Shown: positions 26,166 through 34,787 of the stretch, one piece after another
Numbering within the stretch: the stretch's first letter is position 1
Layout: every line of letters begins with the position of its first letter
Assembly (NCBI RefSeq): GCF_001485435.1
Contig: NZ_BCMS01000005.1
Coordinates: forward strand, 44,780 to 108,779
From: Deinococcus grandis
GTDB taxonomy: Bacteria; Deinococcota; Deinococci; Deinococcales; Deinococcaceae
Direction of reading: 5' to 3'
Length of the DNA: 64,000 bases
Program-made: the position numbers and the translations under genes
The notes under the pieces: model-generated
What the model saw: the letters and a program-made list of their open reading frames with translations, nothing else
What the model was told of the DNA's origin: nothing
Databases searched by the model: none

Positions 26166-26241
26166 GTCCGTTACCCTGAGGCCCAGCGCCTGGAGTTAGA
26201 CCATCTTCTCCGCGTGGGCTGCTACCAGCTGCGCCTGAAGT

Positions 26242-26418
26242 TCAGGCCACTGCGTGGCGGTACGTCACCTCGATGCGCGTGACCTTCTCGTGCAGTTGGC
26301 CGAACAGCAGGCCTTCTTCGATGATCGACACAAAGCGCTCTGGGGGCCACAGGCCCGGTTCAGGCGCCACGCTGTCCTCAGCCCGCCACACCGCGAGGCG
26401 CCGCAACTGGGCCTGCAC
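26242..26418 (-). CDS. Small hypothetical ORF downstream of the acyltransferase
   Basis: 58 codons from a GTG at 26418, ending EKVTRIEVTYRHAVA. It contains WPPERFVSIIEEGLLFGQL, which reads like genuine coding sequence, and follows the acyltransferase on the same strand by 33 nt. No start signal is convincing; it may be the end of a larger lost gene. Confidence 0.35.
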   Translation of the reverse strand: MQAQLRRLAVWRAEDSVAPEPGLWPPERFVSIIEEGLLFGQLHEKVTRIEVTYRHAVA

Positions 26419-26451
26419 GGCGGCAGGACAGGTTTCGGCACAGATAAGGTT

Positions 26452-27567
26452 TTACCCTATCTCTTCTCCACTTCGAGATTTCCAGGCGCCCGACAGCCTG
26501 TCCGCTCCTCGCTGGGCCAGATCAGCCAACAGGAGCGCTGCGGGCACCAGGGCGGCCGCACTCCAGGCTGGACCCAGCACAGGGCTCAGGAACGCGAACC
26601 CCACCATCAGGACCGGGAAGTGCGTGGCATACAGCGCGTAGCTGCGTTGCCCCAGCCACTGCGCCGCGCGGCTCCGCAGCCACGCTGGATCAAGGCCCCG
26701 CAGGCCCAGCAGCAGCAGCGCGGCCCCCACCGCAGCGCCCCACCGCATCAGGTCGTGATTCACGCCCGTCAGGTGCCGGGAGAACAGCAGCGCGCCCCCG
26801 AACAGCGCCATGCCTCGCGCCGCCTGGCGGGTCCTGGGCGTCATGCCCGGCAGCGGCGCCAGCACCAGGAGCGTACCCAGCAGGAACAGCGGCAGGTAGA
26901 CGAACGCCGTGAAGACCGACGACAGCGCGAGGCACACCGGCAGACTCACCCACAGCGCCGCCCAGCCCCACCGCCGCGCACCCAGCACGAGCAGCGGCGT
27001 GAGCAGGGACGCGTATACCTCGACCGCCAGGGACCACAGCGGCGGGGAGATCCGCGCGGCCCGGTACTGCCCCAGCAGGCCCATGCTGAGGCTGCCCCAC
27101 ACGTCGGGCCCGCTCAGCGGCAGGCGCAGGTACGCCAGCAGGCCATGCTCAGTCGCCGAGGTGGGAATCAGGCTCATCAGGGGCCGCGCCACCAGCAAGC
27201 CCAGCAGCGCGCCCAGCAGCGCGAGCGGGTACAGGCGGCGCAGCCGGGCCAGGTAGAACGTCCAGACGCTGCGGTGCCGCAGGTAACTGCCCGCCACCAC
27301 CCACCCGCTCAGCACAAAGAAGGCATCAACGGCCGGTGCGCCCAGGTACCAGCACAGGTGCTCCCATACGGCGAGCGGGCGGGTCGGGTCATCGAAGGGG
27401 TTGACGGTCATCAGCGTGAAGTGCGACAGCACCACGCCCAGCGCCAGCACCCCGCGCAACCCATCAAAAGCCGGGACGTACGCCTGCGCTGGAGCCGCCG
27501 ACGGCATCACCGGCAGGGCCGGGGCGGTCGCGGCCGTCACTCGGGCTGCGGCTCCCTCGGCGTCCAC
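26452..27567 (-). CDS. Acyltransferase 3 family membrane protein
   Basis: 371 aa, about ten hydrophobic segments. The family motif region FDGLRGVLALGVVLSHF near residue 34 and VDAFFVLSGWVVAGSYLRHR near 80 are characteristic of OatA/NolL/WecH-type acyltransferases, which transfer acetyl or succinyl groups from the cytoplasm to surface polysaccharide or other acceptors. The start at 27567 overlaps the upstream gene by 31 nt; a Met at 27510 is the alternative and fits the usual short N-terminus better. Acceptor unknown. Confidence 0.85.
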   Translation of the reverse strand: MDAEGAAARVTAATAPALPVMPSAAPAQAYVPAFDGLRGVLALGVVLSHFTLMTVNPFDDPTRPLAVWEHLCWYLGAPAVDAFFVLSGWVVAGSYLRHRSVWTFYLARLRRLYPLALLGALLGLLVARPLMSLIPTSATEHGLLAYLRLPLSGPDVWGSLSMGLLGQYRAARISPPLWSLAVEVYASLLTPLLVLGARRWGWAALWVSLPVCLALSSVFTAFVYLPLFLLGTLLVLAPLPGMTPRTRQAARGMALFGGALLFSRHLTGVNHDLMRWGAAVGAALLLLGLRGLDPAWLRSRAAQWLGQRSYALYATHFPVLMVGFAFLSPVLGPAWSAAALVPAALLLADLAQRGADRLSGAWKSRSGEEIG

Positions 27568-28226
27568 GCCTGCTCCGGATGGAACCTCACCGCGTGCAGC
27601 GTGCCGTCCACGACCCGGCCGTGCACGACCAGACGCCCGCCCGCTTTCGGCAGGGCCGCCACCAGGCGGCCCGTGGCGCGGAAGGTCACCTCAAAGGGCT
27701 CACTGCCCGCCTTACTGGGCGTGACCCGAAGGGTGAACGTCTCCCCGCGTCGCCCGGTCAGGGTGCCGCAGGCCCGGAGCGCGCCGACACTGGCGGCCTT
27801 GCCCTCCGCCTTCGCTCGCCCCAGCGTCCAGGTCGTGACCAGTCCCGTCTCATCGGTGCGGGGCCACAGTAGGGCCTGCGCCACGGGGCCGGCCTCCGGC
27901 ACCGTCAGGCCAGGAGCGGGGTGCACAGGCCAGCGGGCGTCTTTGGCCGTGAACATCAGCTCGCCATCTTCCTGGTGCAGCACCTCGGCGGCCGTCACGG
28001 CGACGTGATCATGCTGCGCGGCCTGGGCCAGCACGTCGGGTCGCTCGCTCCGCCGCTGGGTGCGGGCAGATGGCGTTGGCGCAGCCGGTGGAGTGGCTTG
28101 AGGCTCGGGCGCACGAACCGGCTGCGTTTCCTTCGGTGGCTGCGCCTGAGCAGGTGCGGGCTGGTCGGTTGGGGCGGCGGGCGAAGCGGCTTTCACGCGG
28201 GCACGGGGACGGGCGCTGCTCGTCAT
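27537..28226 (-). CDS. Hypothetical protein with Pro/Ala-rich N-terminus
   Basis: 229 aa. Residues 1-65 are a low-complexity Pro/Ala/Gln tract, probably disordered; residues 80-225 look folded, with RLVVHGRVVDGTLHAVRFH near the end. No signal peptide and no membrane segment. The start overlaps the PIN-domain gene stop by 4 nt, so the three genes from the AbrB antitoxin onward may be one transcript. No family recognised; it is not obviously part of the toxin pair. Confidence 0.55.
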   Translation of the reverse strand: MTSSARPRARVKAASPAAPTDQPAPAQAQPPKETQPVRAPEPQATPPAAPTPSARTQRRSERPDVLAQAAQHDHVAVTAAEVLHQEDGELMFTAKDARWPVHPAPGLTVPEAGPVAQALLWPRTDETGLVTTWTLGRAKAEGKAASVGALRACGTLTGRRGETFTLRVTPSKAGSEPFEVTFRATGRLVAALPKAGGRLVVHGRVVDGTLHAVRFHPEQAWTPREPQPE

Positions 28227-28597
28227 GGGGCACCTCCAATCAGGGTCGCGGGGAGCCCCGCCGCTTCGGCGGCGGCGGCCAGCTCGGCGCGGGGGGTGAG
28301 GACCGTCAAGTTCAGGCGGCGGGCAGTGGCCAGGACCGCTGCGCCTTCCACGTCCGGCGCTCCTGGTGCGCGCAGGGCGTCGTCTGGGGTAAACGGCACC
28401 AGATGCACCAGGCTCTGCAGGAGCAGCGTGGCTTTCTTGGCGCCTGCACTGCCGGTGGGGTACCGGCTCACCACGGCGGCCGCGGTGACGCTGCTCACCT
28501 GCACCTGTCCTTCGGAGAGCGCGGCGCGGACCGCCTCTGCCCCAGTGCCTCCGGTGAGGTAGGCCCGAAGCGCTGCGGCGTCGGCCAGCTTACTCAT
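28223..28597 (-). CDS. vapC: PIN-domain toxin (VapC-like)
   Basis: 124 aa. The pattern LADAAALRAYLTGGTGAEAV followed by VQVSSVTAAAVVSRY, VPFTPDDALRA and ARRLNLTVLTPRAE follows VapC-type PIN ribonucleases (D...; E..; D..; D). The N-terminal Asp is kept, but the usual second acidic residue (A-E-V) reads AAAVV and the third block has no clear GDR motif, so nuclease activity is uncertain. It overlaps the AbrB-type antitoxin gene by 8 nt, a typical toxin-antitoxin arrangement. Confidence 0.65.
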   Translation of the reverse strand: MSKLADAAALRAYLTGGTGAEAVRAALSEGQVQVSSVTAAAVVSRYPTGSAGAKKATLLLQSLVHLVPFTPDDALRAPGAPDVEGAAVLATARRLNLTVLTPRAELAAAAEAAGLPATLIGGAP

Positions 28598-28811
28598 CGG
28601 TGTTCTCCTCGTCAGGCGTGCTCCCGTGTAGAGCCTGGATCATCTGCGCGCGGGAAGTGACCTGTACGTTTCCGTTCTCCACCACGAAGAGCAGTGTGTC
28701 CCCCTCCCCCACATTGAGGACTTCACGAATAGCTTTGGGCACAATCACCCGGTACTTTGGCCCTAGGCTCGCGCTGTGAACTTCTTGACCCCTTGGGCCA
28801 CTATCTGACAT
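28590..28811 (-). CDS. vapB: AbrB/MazE-type antitoxin (VapB-like)
   Basis: 73 aa. The SpoVT/AbrB swapped-hairpin domain is clear: SLGPKYRVIVPKAIREVLNVGEGDTLLF, with the acidic tail DEENTDE expected to bind the toxin. ATG at 28811 follows TAAAGT by 6 nt, so a leaderless mRNA is likely. It is first in the pair with the PIN protein, as usual for antitoxins, and should repress its own promoter. Confidence 0.85.
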   Translation of the reverse strand: MSDSGPRGQEVHSASLGPKYRVIVPKAIREVLNVGEGDTLLFVVENGNVQVTSRAQMIQALHGSTPDEENTDE

Positions 28812-28839
28812 AGGGACACTTTATCAGCTCAGGTGTCCC
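28812..28839. promoter_or_regulatory. vapBC promoter and operator
   Basis: Inverted repeat GGGACAC (28813-28819) / GTGTCCC (28833-28839) covering the minus-strand -10 box TAAAGT (28823-28818), placed just upstream of the antitoxin ATG. This is where an AbrB-type antitoxin would autorepress. Confidence 0.55.
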
Positions 28840-28858
28840 AAAAAATGAGCACCTTTCC

Positions 28859-28930
28859 GGTAATCGGAGTTACCAGAAAGCATAGATTGCAGACGCCTCA
28901 CAGTTTTTCCTACCAGAAGTACGATATAAT
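28859..28930 (+). promoter_or_regulatory. mazEF-like promoter region
   Basis: TATAAT at 28925-28930 lies 6 nt before the ATG at 28937. Upstream are an inverted repeat GGTAA-N6-TTACC (28859-28874) and two direct TACCAGAA units (28871, 28911), likely operator half-sites for the antitoxin. The -35 is weak. Confidence 0.55.
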
Positions 28931-28936
28931 TTTCGC

Positions 28937-29185
28937 ATGACTGTTGGGAAGATGAGTGTGAGTCTCGACGCTTCACTGCTGGAGTTCATGGCGCACTACC
29001 AGGAAACACACCAGTTGCGCTCCCGCTCTGAAGTGGTCGCCCAGGCCCTGACCCTCCTGCGGGATCAGGAACTCGAAACCCAGTACGCCGCCGCTCTGAG
29101 CGAGTGGCAGGGCAGTGGCGAGGCGGACCTCTGGGACCACGTGGCCGCCGACGGCCTGCAGGAGGAGAGCAGTGCAGCGCGGTGA
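28937..29185 (+). CDS. Ribbon-helix-helix antitoxin (MazE/ParD-like)
   Basis: 82 aa. N-terminal MSVSLDASLLEFMAHYQE with RSRSEVVAQALTLLRDQE is a ribbon-helix-helix DNA-binding domain; the C-terminal half is an acidic toxin-binding tail. The stop overlaps the MazF start by 14 nt. Start 28937 fits a leaderless RNA; the Met at 28952 is the alternative. Confidence 0.85.
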   Translation: MTVGKMSVSLDASLLEFMAHYQETHQLRSRSEVVAQALTLLRDQELETQYAAALSEWQGSGEADLWDHVAADGLQEESSAAR

Positions 29186-29522
29186 CATCTATATCGCTGA
29201 CCTGGACCCCGCGCGCGCCAGCGAAGCCAACAAACGCCGCCCCGTGGTCATCGTCAGCGCCAACAGCCTCAACCGCACCGTCAACCGCCTCGGGGCCGGC
29301 GCCATCACCGTCGTGCCGCTGACCTCCAACGTCACCCGGGTCTACGACTTCCAGGTCCTGCTGCCCGCCCAGCAGACCGGACTGGATCAGGACAGCAAGG
29401 CCCAGGCCGAGCAGATCCGCACCATCAGTTTCAGCCGCCTGGGGCCAGCGCCCGTCGGAACCGTTCCAGCGGCCCTGATGGGGCAACTGGACGCGGCCCT
29501 GCGCCTGCACCTGTCGCTGTGA
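29172..29522 (+). CDS. mazF: MazF/PemK-family toxin (mRNA interferase)
   Basis: 116 aa from the GTG at 29172, with GGAGGAG about 6 nt upstream. RGDIYIADLDPARASEANK, RPVVIVSAN and VVPLTSNVTRVYDFQVLLP match MazF, as does QAEQIRTISFSRLG. This family cleaves mRNA at short sequences. It is complete and coupled to the antitoxin by overlap, so the pair is probably active. Confidence 0.9.
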   Translation: MQRGDIYIADLDPARASEANKRRPVVIVSANSLNRTVNRLGAGAITVVPLTSNVTRVYDFQVLLPAQQTGLDQDSKAQAEQIRTISFSRLGPAPVGTVPAALMGQLDAALRLHLSL

Positions 29523-29535
29523 GTCGCGTCCACCC

Positions 29536-30471
29536 ATGACGCTGGATCTCTACCGGCACGGACCACTTGCGCCGTCCCGGGCCTGGGCCGCGCTGCCGCC
29601 AGAGGAACGCCGCCGCCGGGCAATGGCGGCCGTCGCCAGTCAGGACACCGCTACCCTCCTCGACCTCCTGGAAGCACACCACGTCCACACCCACGGGCAC
29701 GTCAGTCCGGAGACCCTGCGCAAGTACCGCCTCGGCGCGAGAACCTGGCTGGCGTACGCCGCTGACCAGGCTGTGAAGGTCTTGCATCCAGAGGGCGAAG
29801 ACACGGATCTGTGGGTACGCTCCCTGGAGGCCGCGGGCAAGTCTCCGGCTAGCGTCGGTGTCCTGCTCGCCGGAGCGCGGGCCCTGTACGCCGCTCTGCG
29901 CTGGGCCAAGGCCACCAAGGACACGCCCTTTACCGACACCAAGCCCAGGAAAGATAAACGCCGCCCCTGGGACAAGCGGCAACCCTACCCGGACGCCGAC
30001 GTGCAGCAGCTGCTCGACGCGGCTCCCATAGAGATGCGGGTGCTCCTGCGGCTGGGGGGCATTGCCGGGCTGCGTGCATCGGAAATCACGGGCCTGACCT
30101 GGGGCGCTGTGGACCTCGATGGGGGTGCGCTGACCGTGGTGAACGGCAAGGGCGGCAAGACGCGCCGGGTGCTACTGTCCGCCTCTCTCCTTGAGGATTT
30201 GCGGGAGCTGGGCGTACAGGCGCCGGACGCCTTGGTGATCGGCCGAACGCCGGAGGCCGCCCGCGCCCGGCTCCGGACGCTCTGCAAGCGGGTAGGGGTC
30301 CCGTACCTGGGCCTGCACGCCCTGCGGCATACTGCGGGCACGCGCCTGGTTCGGGCTGGCTTCCAACTCCAGGACGTGGCCGAACACCTGGGCCACAGTG
30401 ACGTGCAGACCGCGCGCACCTACGGCAAATGGGCCGATGACCGGCTTAAAGACCACATGCGCCAGCACTGA
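29536..30471 (+). CDS. Tyrosine-type site-specific recombinase/integrase
   Basis: 311 aa, 13 nt after mazF. The core-binding domain is around residues 45-130. Catalytic residues are Arg in AGLRASEITGL, Lys in NGKGGKTRR, H-x-x-R in HALRHTAGT, and LGHSDVQTARTYGKW. Complete. Its 3' end overlaps by 26 nt the end of a minus-strand membrane-protein gene that IS66 has interrupted. It may have mobilised the flanking toxin-antitoxin block, but no attachment repeats are evident. Confidence 0.9.
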   Translation: MTLDLYRHGPLAPSRAWAALPPEERRRRAMAAVASQDTATLLDLLEAHHVHTHGHVSPETLRKYRLGARTWLAYAADQAVKVLHPEGEDTDLWVRSLEAAGKSPASVGVLLAGARALYAALRWAKATKDTPFTDTKPRKDKRRPWDKRQPYPDADVQQLLDAAPIEMRVLLRLGGIAGLRASEITGLTWGAVDLDGGALTVVNGKGGKTRRVLLSASLLEDLRELGVQAPDALVIGRTPEAARARLRTLCKRVGVPYLGLHALRHTAGTRLVRAGFQLQDVAEHLGHSDVQTARTYGKWADDRLKDHMRQH

Positions 30472-30623
30472 ATTCTGTATGACTACGCCAGAAGTTGAGT
30501 TTGCCCGCATTCCAGCCCTGTGGGCTGCTGCGCCGGGCGCTGAAGTCAAGGGTCGTGTGGTCGCGCTGCGTGACTCGACTGGACGGGATCAGGCGGTACC
30601 CGTCAATGCCGGGTTGAGTGGCC

Positions 30624-32056
30624 GTATCTGATTAGCGACCCCGCGAGCCGGACAGCATCGTCACATTCGCTAGGATGAGCCGCATGGCCACCCCGCTGAC
30701 GGAACAGGATCTCTACGAGATCATCCGCAAGCAGGCGGAGCAGATCGAACAGCTTCAGAAGCGCATCGAGCAGTTGGAGCGTCAGCAACGCAAGTATGCC
30801 GCCCCTCATAGCCGGGGAAGTCGGAAAGCCCACCCGAAAACCGCAGGTCGTCGCGCTGGGGAAGGCGTCTTCACATACAAGCGTCCTCCTGCTCCCGAGC
30901 AGGAGGACGTCGTGATCGACGTCCCGGCGCCCAACACCTGCACGGCCTGTGGCTACGTCGGCGAGTTGATCTTCAAGCGTCACGACCGCGCCTGGATCAG
31001 TGACCTGCCCGCTCAGACCGTGCAGATCACGGCCTACCACGTGCCGGTGATGGTCTGCCCGCAGTGCGGGCAGACCGTACGTGGCGCGCATCCCGACCTC
31101 CAACCGGACCAACGTGGGGCGACGGGACACCGATGTGGTCCCCGACTGGCGGCCACCATTCAGGCGCTGCACCACGAGGTTGGTCTCCCACAGCGCCGCA
31201 TTCCACGGGTGCTGGGACTGACCACCGGCATCCGGGTGTCCCAGGGGGCCATCACCCAGGCCGCCCAGCGCCTGGCACGTGATGGACGTCCGCTGGCGAC
31301 ACATGTCGAGTCCCTGGAACGGGAGCTGCGCGCAGCTCCCTATGTCCACCACGACGACACGGGCTGGCGAGTGAACGCGACACAGGCCTGGGTGAGCACC
31401 TTCCGCTCGGCCGAGACGGTGCTGTTCCGAGCGAATCTCCAGCACACCAACGTCGAGTTGCGTGCAGTGCTCGGCAACGCCTTTGGTGGAGTCCTGGTGT
31501 GCGACCGCTTCAAGGTCTATGACAGTCACACCCTGGCAGGGGTCCAGCAGCAAAAATGTCTGGCTCACGTCCTGCGCAACGTCCAGACGGTGAGTGAGCA
31601 GGCTCAGGGGAAGCGGGGACGGGGCCGGGAGTATGGGCAGCGCTTGGCCGAGGTGTGCCGAGCATTGATGGCGCTGCATGCCCAGCACCGTCGTGGAGGA
31701 TGCAGCCTGGATGAGTACCGACAGCAGGGTGAGGCACTCACCCTGCGTCTGGACGCCTTACTCGACCGGCGCCCACTGAAGACCCCGGGGAACGAACGGC
31801 TACGACTGGGGTTGCTCAAGCAGTACCGGCAGGGCCGGTTGCTGCGGTTCCTAGTAGACCCGGATATCCCGCCGACGAACAACGCGGCGGAACGGAGCCT
31901 GCGGTCGGTGGTGATCGCGCGCAAGGTCTCGCAGTGCAGCAAGAACGCGCTGGGTGCACAGACGTACATGCGGATCAAGTCGACGGTGGAGACCGCGCGG
32001 TTGCGCGGTCAGGACCCCGTCGATGTCCTGATCAACCTGCGTCGCTAATCACGTAC
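30624..32056 (+). mobile_element. IS66-family element (tnpC only), intact
   Basis: 1433 bp with ends GTATCTGATTAGCGAC and (inverted) GTACGTGATTAGCGAC, flanked by GAGTGGCC at 30616-30623 and 32057-32064 (8-bp duplication). It is the same element as the one split in the Tn3-family transposon, and there are no tnpA/tnpB genes. Confidence 0.95.
30675..32048 (+). CDS. IS66-family transposase TnpC
   Basis: 457 aa. A coiled coil (residues 10-45, EQIEQLQKRIEQLERQQRK) is followed by a zinc-finger-like domain with paired Cys motifs (CTACGYVG, CPQCGQTV). The DDE domain has Asp in VHHDDTGWRV, Asp in LVCDRFKVYDSH and Glu in PPTNNAAERSLRSVV. The gene is complete and is the intact reference for the split copy. 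Confidence 0.95.
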   Translation: MSRMATPLTEQDLYEIIRKQAEQIEQLQKRIEQLERQQRKYAAPHSRGSRKAHPKTAGRRAGEGVFTYKRPPAPEQEDVVIDVPAPNTCTACGYVGELIFKRHDRAWISDLPAQTVQITAYHVPVMVCPQCGQTVRGAHPDLQPDQRGATGHRCGPRLAATIQALHHEVGLPQRRIPRVLGLTTGIRVSQGAITQAAQRLARDGRPLATHVESLERELRAAPYVHHDDTGWRVNATQAWVSTFRSAETVLFRANLQHTNVELRAVLGNAFGGVLVCDRFKVYDSHTLAGVQQQKCLAHVLRNVQTVSEQAQGKRGRGREYGQRLAEVCRALMALHAQHRRGGCSLDEYRQQGEALTLRLDALLDRRPLKTPGNERLRLGLLKQYRQGRLLRFLVDPDIPPTNNAAERSLRSVVIARKVSQCSKNALGAQTYMRIKSTVETARLRGQDPVDVLINLRR

Positions 32057-32255
32057 GAGTGGCCACTGCCGAGACGCAGTGGTCCAGAACGCGGGTCATC
32101 CTGGCCCGGTTCGGGTCGGGTGGGCGCAGCGCGGCCCAGGCCACAAGCGGGGGGAGCAGCGCAAGAATCCAGCGCCAGCGGCCGGCCTGGTGCCCCACAG
32201 GATGTCCCCGTCCAGCCAACTGCCAGCTGTGTGGAAAGACCACGGGAGGCGTCAT

Positions 32256-32752
32256 GGGATGAGGATGCGCGGCTGGACCCTCGTGCCGGAAGTCGCCAGT
32301 TGACTTGCTTCCTGTCCATCTGGCCAGGGGAAATGCGCCGACGCCCGCCGCCCATCTCTAACCTGCTGCAGGACGTGGAAGCGGCGCTGGAAACAGACCA
32401 GTGGCAGATGCGCGCGTACCTGCCGCCGAGCAACACGGATTCCCACAGCGGCGCCAGCCTGAATCGTGGTGCACCCGTGCTCAACAGCGGCAAACAACCT
32501 GATCAACGCTCGGCCCCTGGCATTCATGCCAGGGGCCAGCTGTTGGCTGCAGCACGTGCGAATTGGAGAGCCGCAGGGCCGTGCAAGTGGTCTCACAGCG
32601 GTTTTCAGAGGCATTGAGGGAAAAGACAATGCTGAAACCAGCCAGCGCAATCTTTTGGGCGGACGGCTTCCAACGCCACCCGGATCGCTTCACTGACGGT
32701 CGTTTTCGACCGTGCTTCCAGACGTCGCGTCTGCGACTTCACTTTCGAAAAC
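32256..32752. other. Stretch without a supported gene, with two hairpins
   Basis: Between IS66 and a second IS66-type fragment. No open frame here has a convincing start or family pattern. It holds a near-perfect 12-bp stem at 32512-32537 and ACGGTCG-TTTT-CGACCGT at 32696-32713. Probably remnants of several insertions. Confidence 0.45.
32512..32537. repeat. 12-bp hairpin
   Basis: GGCCCCTGGCAT and ATGCCAGGGGCC with only TC between. No T-run follows on either strand, so it is not a standard terminator. Confidence 0.5.
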
Positions 32753-33338
32753 GTAACTGCTCAGCAGGGTGATTTTCCGGAGTCGATTGGGTAAGGTGGA
32801 CCATCAGCGAGGTCCCCTGCCCAAACTGCAAACGACTCGAGGCACGCGTCCGTGAACTCGAAGCCCAGCTCGCTGAGGTGCTGACTGAACTTCGCACCAT
32901 CAAAGCTCAACTGGCCCGAAACAGCACCACATCCAGTCAGCCTCCCAGTCAGGACAAGCCCTGGCAGCCCAAGAGTGAGCGCCAGAAGACCGGCCGGTCT
33001 TCTGGCGCTCAACCCGATCACCCCGGCAAGACCCTCAAGATGTCCGCGCATCCCGACGTCATCGTCGATCTCCCGGTGACGGGACACTGCACCTGCGGGC
33101 AGGCCTGGGATGACGTTCCAGTCGACACCCAGGTCGCTCGACAGGTTCATGACCTCCCCGACCTCCACCTTCAGGTCACCGAATACCGCGCCGACGTCAA
33201 GATCTGCCCTGGATGTCGTTCCCGGCAGCGAGCACCCTTCCCCACGCACGTCACGGCTCAGGTGCAATACGGTCCACGGGTCCACGCCTTGACGGTGTAT
33301 CTGAACGTGGCGCACTTCGTGCCCCTCGAACGCACCAG
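32753..33338 (+). pseudogene. IS66-family element of a second type, 5' fragment
   Basis: Starts with GTAACTGC, as IS66 ends often do, and encodes from about 32803 an N-terminal transposase piece: PCPNCKRLEARVRELEAQ coiled coil, a QPPSQDKPW segment, and Cys pairs (HCTCGQAW, CPGCRSRQR). It is cut after FVPLERTS by IS3 copy 4. No ATG start is present; GTG at 32878 is too far in. It is clearly different from the 457-aa transposase. Confidence 0.75.
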
Positions 33339-33364
33339 TGATCTGTCAAGGGTTTGGTGGAGCC

Positions 33365-34180
33365 TCAGTTCAGGATGTAAGCCTGCTCCTCGAAGGCCGT
33401 CGGTGACTGATACCCCAACGACGAGTGACGACGGCGACGGTTATAGAACACTTCAATCCACTCGAACACCTCTGTCCGTGTCTGGGCACGGTCCCACTGC
33501 GCTTCGCCAAGCCCCATCTCCGTCTTCAATGTCGCAAAAAAGCTTTCCTGGACAGCGTTATCCCAGCATTCTCCTGCCTCGCTCATACTCTGAACGGCCT
33601 GCAATCTGTCCAGCGCCTGCTGGTACACATCGCTCGTATACTGGCTCCCTCGATCCGAATGATGCAGGAGTCCGCCTGGTGGGTTCCGACGAGCCACCGC
33701 CATCTCCAACGCCGCTGTGACCAGCGGCGTCTGAAGTCGCTCATTCAGCGCCCAGCCGACAATTTTCCTCGAGTACAGGTCCATGACCGTCGCCAGGTAC
33801 AACCAGCCTTCACGGGTGGGGACATACGTGATGTCCGTGACCCACTTCTGATTCGGGCCGTCCGCAGTGAACACCCGATCAAGAATGTTTTCTGCGACTG
33901 GGCGCGAAGATTTCGCCTTCGTCGTCGTCCGGAACTTCCGCTTTCCACGCGCGACAAGCTGTGCTTGTCGCATGAGCCGCCTGATCCGCTGACGACTGAC
34001 CTGCTCTCCCTGTGCCTTCAGGTCGGCTTGGATGCGCAGCGCCCCGTATGTTCCCCGGCTTTCCTCGAAGCTGGTCCTGATTTTCTCGATCAGCACGCGG
34101 TCTTTTGAGATCCTCTTGCTCTCCGGCCTTCCCCGCGCAGCGTAGTACCCGCTGATGCTCACGTCCAGAATCCGGCACAT
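33365..34180 (-). CDS. IS3-family OrfB transposase, copy 4
   Basis: Intact 271-aa DDE domain from the first Met, with the same catalytic blocks as the other copies. Confidence 0.95.
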   Translation of the reverse strand: MCRILDVSISGYYAARGRPESKRISKDRVLIEKIRTSFEESRGTYGALRIQADLKAQGEQVSRQRIRRLMRQAQLVARGKRKFRTTTKAKSSRPVAENILDRVFTADGPNQKWVTDITYVPTREGWLYLATVMDLYSRKIVGWALNERLQTPLVTAALEMAVARRNPPGGLLHHSDRGSQYTSDVYQQALDRLQAVQSMSEAGECWDNAVQESFFATLKTEMGLGEAQWDRAQTRTEVFEWIEVFYNRRRRHSSLGYQSPTAFEEQAYILN

Positions 34181-34227
34181 CAGCTCGACTGGAAACTCGT
34201 CGTGGTGCCGCTCGATGAACCTGAAGA

Positions 34228-34575
34228 TCAGGGTTGCTTGGCGAAGAAGCGGCCAAGCCCCATACGGGTGCTGTTCTGGCCAAGACAGGCCAGCGCTTTT
34301 TTCAGGATATCCCGTTCCTGTCGTGCAATTTCCAGCTCCCGCTCCAGTTCCTTAAGGCGAGCCTCCTGTGGTGAAAGGGCGGGGATTCCCCGCCCGGTGA
34401 AGGCTGGGCGGCCGGAGGCCGTCTGGGTGTCCTGCTGCTGCTTCCACCGGACGACGTAGTGAGGGGGAACGCCGAGATCGCGGGCAATCTGGGCGCAACT
34501 CTTTCCGGTCGTGCGAACCAACCGGACGGCTTCTTGTTTGAACTCAGCGGTGAATTGCTGCTTGGGTACGGACAT
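34228..34575 (-). CDS. IS3-family OrfA, copy 4
   Basis: Intact 115-aa protein, the same as in the other copies. Confidence 0.95.
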   Translation of the reverse strand: MSVPKQQFTAEFKQEAVRLVRTTGKSCAQIARDLGVPPHYVVRWKQQQDTQTASGRPAFTGRGIPALSPQEARLKELERELEIARQERDILKKALACLGQNSTRMGLGRFFAKQP

Positions 34576-34633
34576 TCTGTCCTCCAGTGTGGATCACACT
34601 GAACTTACCCTCCACCAAACTCTATCCAGTTCA

Positions 34634-34787
34634 CCTGACACATCGCAGGGATCGGGGGCGTGTCCGGCAGGAACAGCACCGCCCAGATCAGCGGGGCGGC
34701 CTGGGCGATCAGCAGACCGCGCACCAGACCTGGATGGTTGGACTGATACCCCCGCCACCGACAAGGGGAGTACACGAGCGGCCGCAT
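34634..34787 (-). pseudogene. Membrane protein fragment at the end of the copper operon, cut by IS3
   Basis: The frame from ATG 34787 (or GTG 34724) reads GLLIAQAAPLIWAVLFLPD, a membrane helix, then TPPIPAMCQ and enters IS3. It lies 122 nt downstream of the last complete operon gene on the same strand and may be a lost member of that operon. Too short to name. Confidence 0.4.

Larger units (their letters stand above)
30446..32255 (-). pseudogene. Small membrane protein interrupted by IS66
   Basis: Segments 32255-32057 and 30615-30446 join in frame once IS66 and one GAGTGGCC copy are removed, giving 122 aa. The N-terminal half has a membrane helix (WRWILALLPPLVAWAAL); the C-terminal half is soluble with DGYRLIPSSRVTQRDHTTLD and ends FSAGACGL. 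One membrane segment with a probable outside C-terminal domain. Family not recognised. Confidence 0.55.
33339..34633 (-). mobile_element. IS3-family element, copy 4, no target duplication
   Basis: 1295 bp, complete ends. Flanks CAG (left) and CCT (right) do not match, so the IS66-type fragment and the copper operon were probably joined here by IS recombination. Confidence 0.95.

Noticed and set aside
26254..28008. 584-codon plus-strand open frame
   Set aside because: It is opposite the acyltransferase and the Pro-rich protein and is dominated by Gln/Arg/His, the signature of a reversed membrane-protein gene.
30480..30629. 50-codon plus-strand ORF after the integrase
   Set aside because: It ends in IS66 and lies opposite the better-supported interrupted membrane protein, whose frame is restored by removing IS66.
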